Below, piece by piece: positions 58,761-61,205 of a stretch of DNA of 61,205 nucleotides; the first letter of the stretch is position 1, and every line of letters begins with the position of its first letter. Position numbers and translations under genes: made by a program. Below the pieces are notes generated by a model, which was given only the letters and a program-made list of their open reading frames with translations, ran no database searches and was not told the DNA's origin. Origin of the DNA: Terfezia claveryi (taxonomy: Eukaryota; Ascomycota; Pezizomycetes; Pezizales; Pezizaceae); the NCBI GenBank assembly GCA_015179025.1, contig WHUX01000280.1, positions 1-61,205 on the forward strand, given 5' to 3'.

Positions 58761-59259
58761 GGGAATGGTTCGTTGGAAGTGCATCTATAGCTCAGCTATG
58801 TATATAGAAATTCAAACGTACATAGTTCTTGCAATGTATAGCTGCTATCACCTCCATGCTCTGAGTGCACACAGTGGTTTGCCTATCAGGTAGTTGTGCC
58901 AGGGCGTCGATGTTAAAGACACGCATCACGGCGGCACCTCAGAAAACACGGCGCCAGGGCGGTACCTCCCAAGACATAGCGTCAGAGCTCGTTCCTGATG
59001 ATTGTGCAGGAACGTCAGGGTCAGGAGGAGGACCATGTGGTGCCAGCGTCAGCAGGCAGCCTGTGAAGAGCCGGCGTCGGGGAGACAGAGAAACAGCGGA
59101 GCGCGCCGGTAACTGGCAGTTTGTCATTAGTGGCACCGAAGGCGTCAGATGCCATAAAGGCAAACTATATTCCTTTGTGATGTAGAGCTCATATGGGTTC
59201 TAGAGTCGTTCTATAAGGGCCCAAGTACCTTTGGTAGGGCTGGATGTCACCCCGTGACA

Positions 59260-59846
59260 GTGCCTCCCCCCTTAAGGTTCTTGTCCACAAGAACCTAATT
59301 GATCATGCAATCAGAATCATTATTGCTACTAACAACAATGGATGGGGCTTGAGGACCAGTCCTCATATATGACAGCCAAAACATAGCTGCGTACGTCTCA
59401 TTGCACCCCTGGGACAATATGGCATAAGAAATACAGGTAAAACAAAAACGTAAAGATAATTCAAAAAACCTAATGCCTAATAATAGGAAAAAAAGAAAAA
59501 TTCTCACAAGATAACATTAGGGTCCCGAGGCTTACGAGGATTATCCAGATGGAATTTTCGAATTAAATCGGCTGCTCCATCCTTCAGGTTCTCATATGGT
59601 TTCCATGTGTCGTCATCAGGACCGTAACCCTTCCAAGAGACTAAATACATAACCCGTCCCTTCCTGAGCTCACTCGTCCTAACCTTTTCCACCTGGTATT
59701 CCGATTCTTCGAGGTCGACTGGAGGGGGTGTTGGTGAGCGTCTACCGGCAATCGTATTAAGGTGGTAGGGTTCCAACAAACTAATATGAAAAACTGGGTG
59801 AGTTTTGCCTGTACTTGGGGGAAGCTCTAACTCATAGGCATAGGTG
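59260..59846 (-). pseudogene. Gypsy-6 3' end: purine tract, 3' untranslated region and chromodomain
   Basis: The reversed purine tract (CCTCCCCCCTTAAGG) adjoins the LTR. The chromodomain frame (59779-59504) is open: EYQVEKVRTSELRKGRVMYL and [20 protein letters not shown], with Lys for the usual Glu. The integrase tail is cut at 59846 by element 3. The remainder lies to the right of the window. Confidence 0.93.
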
Positions 59847-60299
59847 CATCAGCAACGAGTTTATTTGCGCCAGGTGCACCAGGTGCACCTGGCGCTCTAT
59901 TGCAGAACTAAGCCTTGTGACGCACTAGTGTTCCATGTTCCCTTCCTGGCGTACCTCTGGTGCTTCCAACTCCCTGAACCACCATGTTACCTTTACACTG
60001 TTTCTACCATGGTATCTATGCATACCTCTTTCCCTATAACATCCCAGCGTTATCCGCTTTGCTAAGTTTCCAATCCAACGTTTTGCGTTCCCCTCATTCC
60101 GCTTCAGCCTCACTTCTCTTCTACTCCTACCTCTGTCTCTTGACTTTGCAAGCATGCGTTCACCCTTTGCATTCTCCTGCATTCGCCCAACCTATTCTCC
60201 TCCTTTTCCTGTTGTCACTCACATATCTCACCGTCCCAACTCGATATGCACACAATCCGCTCCTTAAAGTTACACCTCCTATCCCGCGTCTTCCTGGCT

Positions 60300-60450
60300 T
60301 GAACTTCTCCCTATTGTCTTTGTGATGTTTTCAATCCGACACATCACGTTCCTAAGTTTCCCTTCCTACAATTCTCCTTCTGAAGTTTTTAATGCGACAT
60401 ATCGCGTTTCTAAGTTCCCCTTCCTAACAATTGCTCTTCTGATGCTTGTG
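60300..60450. repeat. Subterminal repeats of element 3
   Basis: Two to three ~65-bp units based on AATCCGACACATCACGTTCC then TAAGTT...CCTTCCTA are the reverse-complement equivalent of the array at 49430-49660 in element 2. Confidence 0.7.
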
Positions 60451-60872
60451 ATTTAATTTATCTTCGTTCTAAATCGATCACTCATTCTTGGCACAAACAC
60501 GAGGTTTTCTTTGTTTGACTTCTATTTTCCATGACTAAAAAACACATTCCGAACCTCATGGCCACACCTACACACTACCACCAAATGAAATCCAACGCGC
60601 TGCGTCCTCCCCCCTCTCACCCGATTATATCCACGTCCCAGCCACAAATTACTCAGTAATAAAAAGCACAGTGAGAGAAACATGTAGAGAAAAACATGTG
60701 GAGTGAAACACAGAGAGAAACAAGCAAGCGATAAGAGAAAAAGAACTAATACCGACCGACAAGAAAAACAAAACCAATTACCATACGGAGACAGAACTAA
60801 CTGGGAACTGATCTAGGAAAACCCTTCCTCACCCTACTATATTCGCTTCCAGTCCCTATCCAACGTGTTCAG

Positions 60873-61205
60873 TTACTCCGTATCCGCTCCGTCGAAATTA
60901 ATGTCCAAATCCCCGCTCCCGCTGTCCAAATCTCCACCCTCTTCGTCTATATCTCCACTCTCCTCCAGTTCATCATCAACAATCGGGTCCAATGGCCCTG
61001 CCAACTCTACGGAAGAATCTCTTAATTGGCTCCCTTCACGACGGCGTTTGTGTGCTGGCACATTCAATCTGTCGTACGAGTGCTCTAGCTCCTTTCTCAA
61101 TTCTGCCTCATATTTGGCTTCATCTTCGACCTGTGGTGCGTCAACGGGTTCTCGTTCCAAAATCCTTACTTGAGCTGCAATTCGACGTGCCAGGTCAGCC
61201 TTGAT
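60873..61205 (-). CDS. Gene A of element 3, C-terminal part (runs off the window)
   Basis: The open frame enters from the right edge as IKADLARRIAAQVRILEREP and continues through VDAPQVEDEAKYEAELRKEL and RRREGSQLRDSSVELAG to a very acidic tail (IVDDELEESGDIDEEGGDLD), stopping at 60873. It is the best-preserved copy of this C-terminus and aligns with 48790-49074 in element 2. The function is unknown; the alternation of basic and acidic blocks is typical of nuclear proteins but not diagnostic. Confidence 0.7.
   Translation of the reverse strand: MKADLARRIAAQVRILEREPVDAPQVEDEAKYEAELRKELEHSYDRLNVPAHKRRREGSQLRDSSVELAGPLDPIVDDELEESGDIDEEGGDLDSGSGDLDINFDGADTE

Larger units (their letters stand above)
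56497..58980. repeat. Right arm of the large inverted repeat
   Basis: This is the reverse complement of the left arm. Here the TA-rich array is shorter (about 56500-56850 against 55500-56475) and the ~110-120-bp array is longer (about 12 units against 9). The unique block at about 56850-57190 is almost identical to the left arm's. Confidence 0.9.
53414..59182. mobile_element. 5.77-kb foldback (hairpin) transposon with CATCA ends
   Basis: The left end is CATCAGGATAGATATTTCTG and the right end is TATATTCCTTTGTGATG. TA flanks it on both sides (53412-53413, 59183-59184), and removal restores the LTR order GTACCTAGAGCTCATATGGG. The interior is almost wholly an imperfect palindrome centred near 56485. 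GCGTCAGG-type motifs near both ends resemble those of elements 2 and 3. The left terminus carries a near-duplicate of itself at 53523 (GCATCAGGATATATATTTCT). No transposase is present, so mobilisation by the Plavaka-type elements is the natural inference. Confidence 0.88.
50993..59259 (-). repeat. 3' LTR of gypsy-6 (minus strand), interrupted twice
   Basis: LTR sequence occupies 50993-52157, 53184-53413 and 59183-59259. The outer 3' edge at 50993 is TGTCACGGGGGCCC (reverse of GGGCCCCCGTGACA), and the inner 5' edge at 59259 adjoins the reversed purine tract. The insertions are M2 (52158-53183) and the foldback element (53414-59182). Confidence 0.93.
59847..61205. mobile_element. Element 3: left end of a further multi-gene transposon (partial)
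   Basis: It begins CATCAGCAACGAGTTTATTT then GCGCCAGGTGCACC, matching the reversed right end of element 2. It contains gene A reading toward this end. The break in gypsy-6 falls at exactly the same gypsy dinucleotide as the element-1 insertion but in the opposite orientation. The rest is outside the window. Between 59900 and 60870 I see only subterminal repeats and no gene. Confidence 0.85.

Noticed and set aside
60300..60450. Possible tRNA or small RNA gene
   Set aside because: The stretch is a tandem subterminal repeat; no cloverleaf or internal promoter boxes are evident.

Overview
The window looks like a stretch of a repeat-choked filamentous fungal genome. Introns are short (52-66 nt, GT...CTAAC-type branch...AG), the retroelements are chromodomain Ty3/gypsy elements, and there are Plavaka-type and pogo/Fot1-type transposases. 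Stop codons in old copies arise mainly from C-to-T and G-to-A changes at CpA sites, as expected from repeat-induced point mutation (RIP) or cytosine deamination in Pezizomycotina. A truffle-like Pezizomycete would fit, but that is a weak inference. I see no convincing host gene, tRNA, rRNA or CRISPR array; essentially all 61 kb can be assigned to mobile elements nested in one another.

Left half (1-38694): one Ty3/gypsy chromovirus family inserted into itself, all copies on the + strand. Gypsy-1 (761-9930, two ~1.45-kb LTRs, GGGGG target duplication) sits in gypsy-2 (1-760 and 9931-13239). Gypsy-2 is followed by the pol of gypsy-3 (13240-14258, 25713-31074), then gypsy-4 (31075-36189), then gypsy-5 (36190-38694). 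The 5' parts of gypsy-2 to -5 lie left of the window. Gypsy-3 is split by an 11.45-kb DNA transposon (14259-25712), and its 3' LTR carries a 1-kb 'GTTCTGG' element and a 2.2-kb pogo element.

The most interesting content is a family of large multi-gene DNA transposons with CATCAG...CTGATG ends and 2-bp target duplications. Element 1 (14259-25712) and element 2 (38695-50017) share one layout: a Plavaka-type transposase reading toward one end, and accessory genes B and A reading divergently toward the other, with repeat arrays inside the termini. Element 3 enters the window at 59847 with the gene-A end. A 248-bp MITE (41223-41470) and a 5.77-kb foldback element (53414-59182) have the same kind of ends and the same 2-bp duplications, so they look like non-autonomous relatives.

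Right half (50018-61205): a gag remnant of another retrotransposon, then a minus-strand gypsy-6 whose 3' LTR (50993-59259) contains a second 'GTTCTGG' element and the foldback element. The foldback element holds an approximately 5.3-kb imperfect palindrome whose arms carry ~110-120-bp tandem repeats, (TA)n-rich repeats and a 69-71-codon ORF present in both arms. Gypsy-6 is cut at 59846 by element 3. Most genes are broken, so the locus is mainly a fossil record, but the ends and gene order are well enough preserved to define the families.
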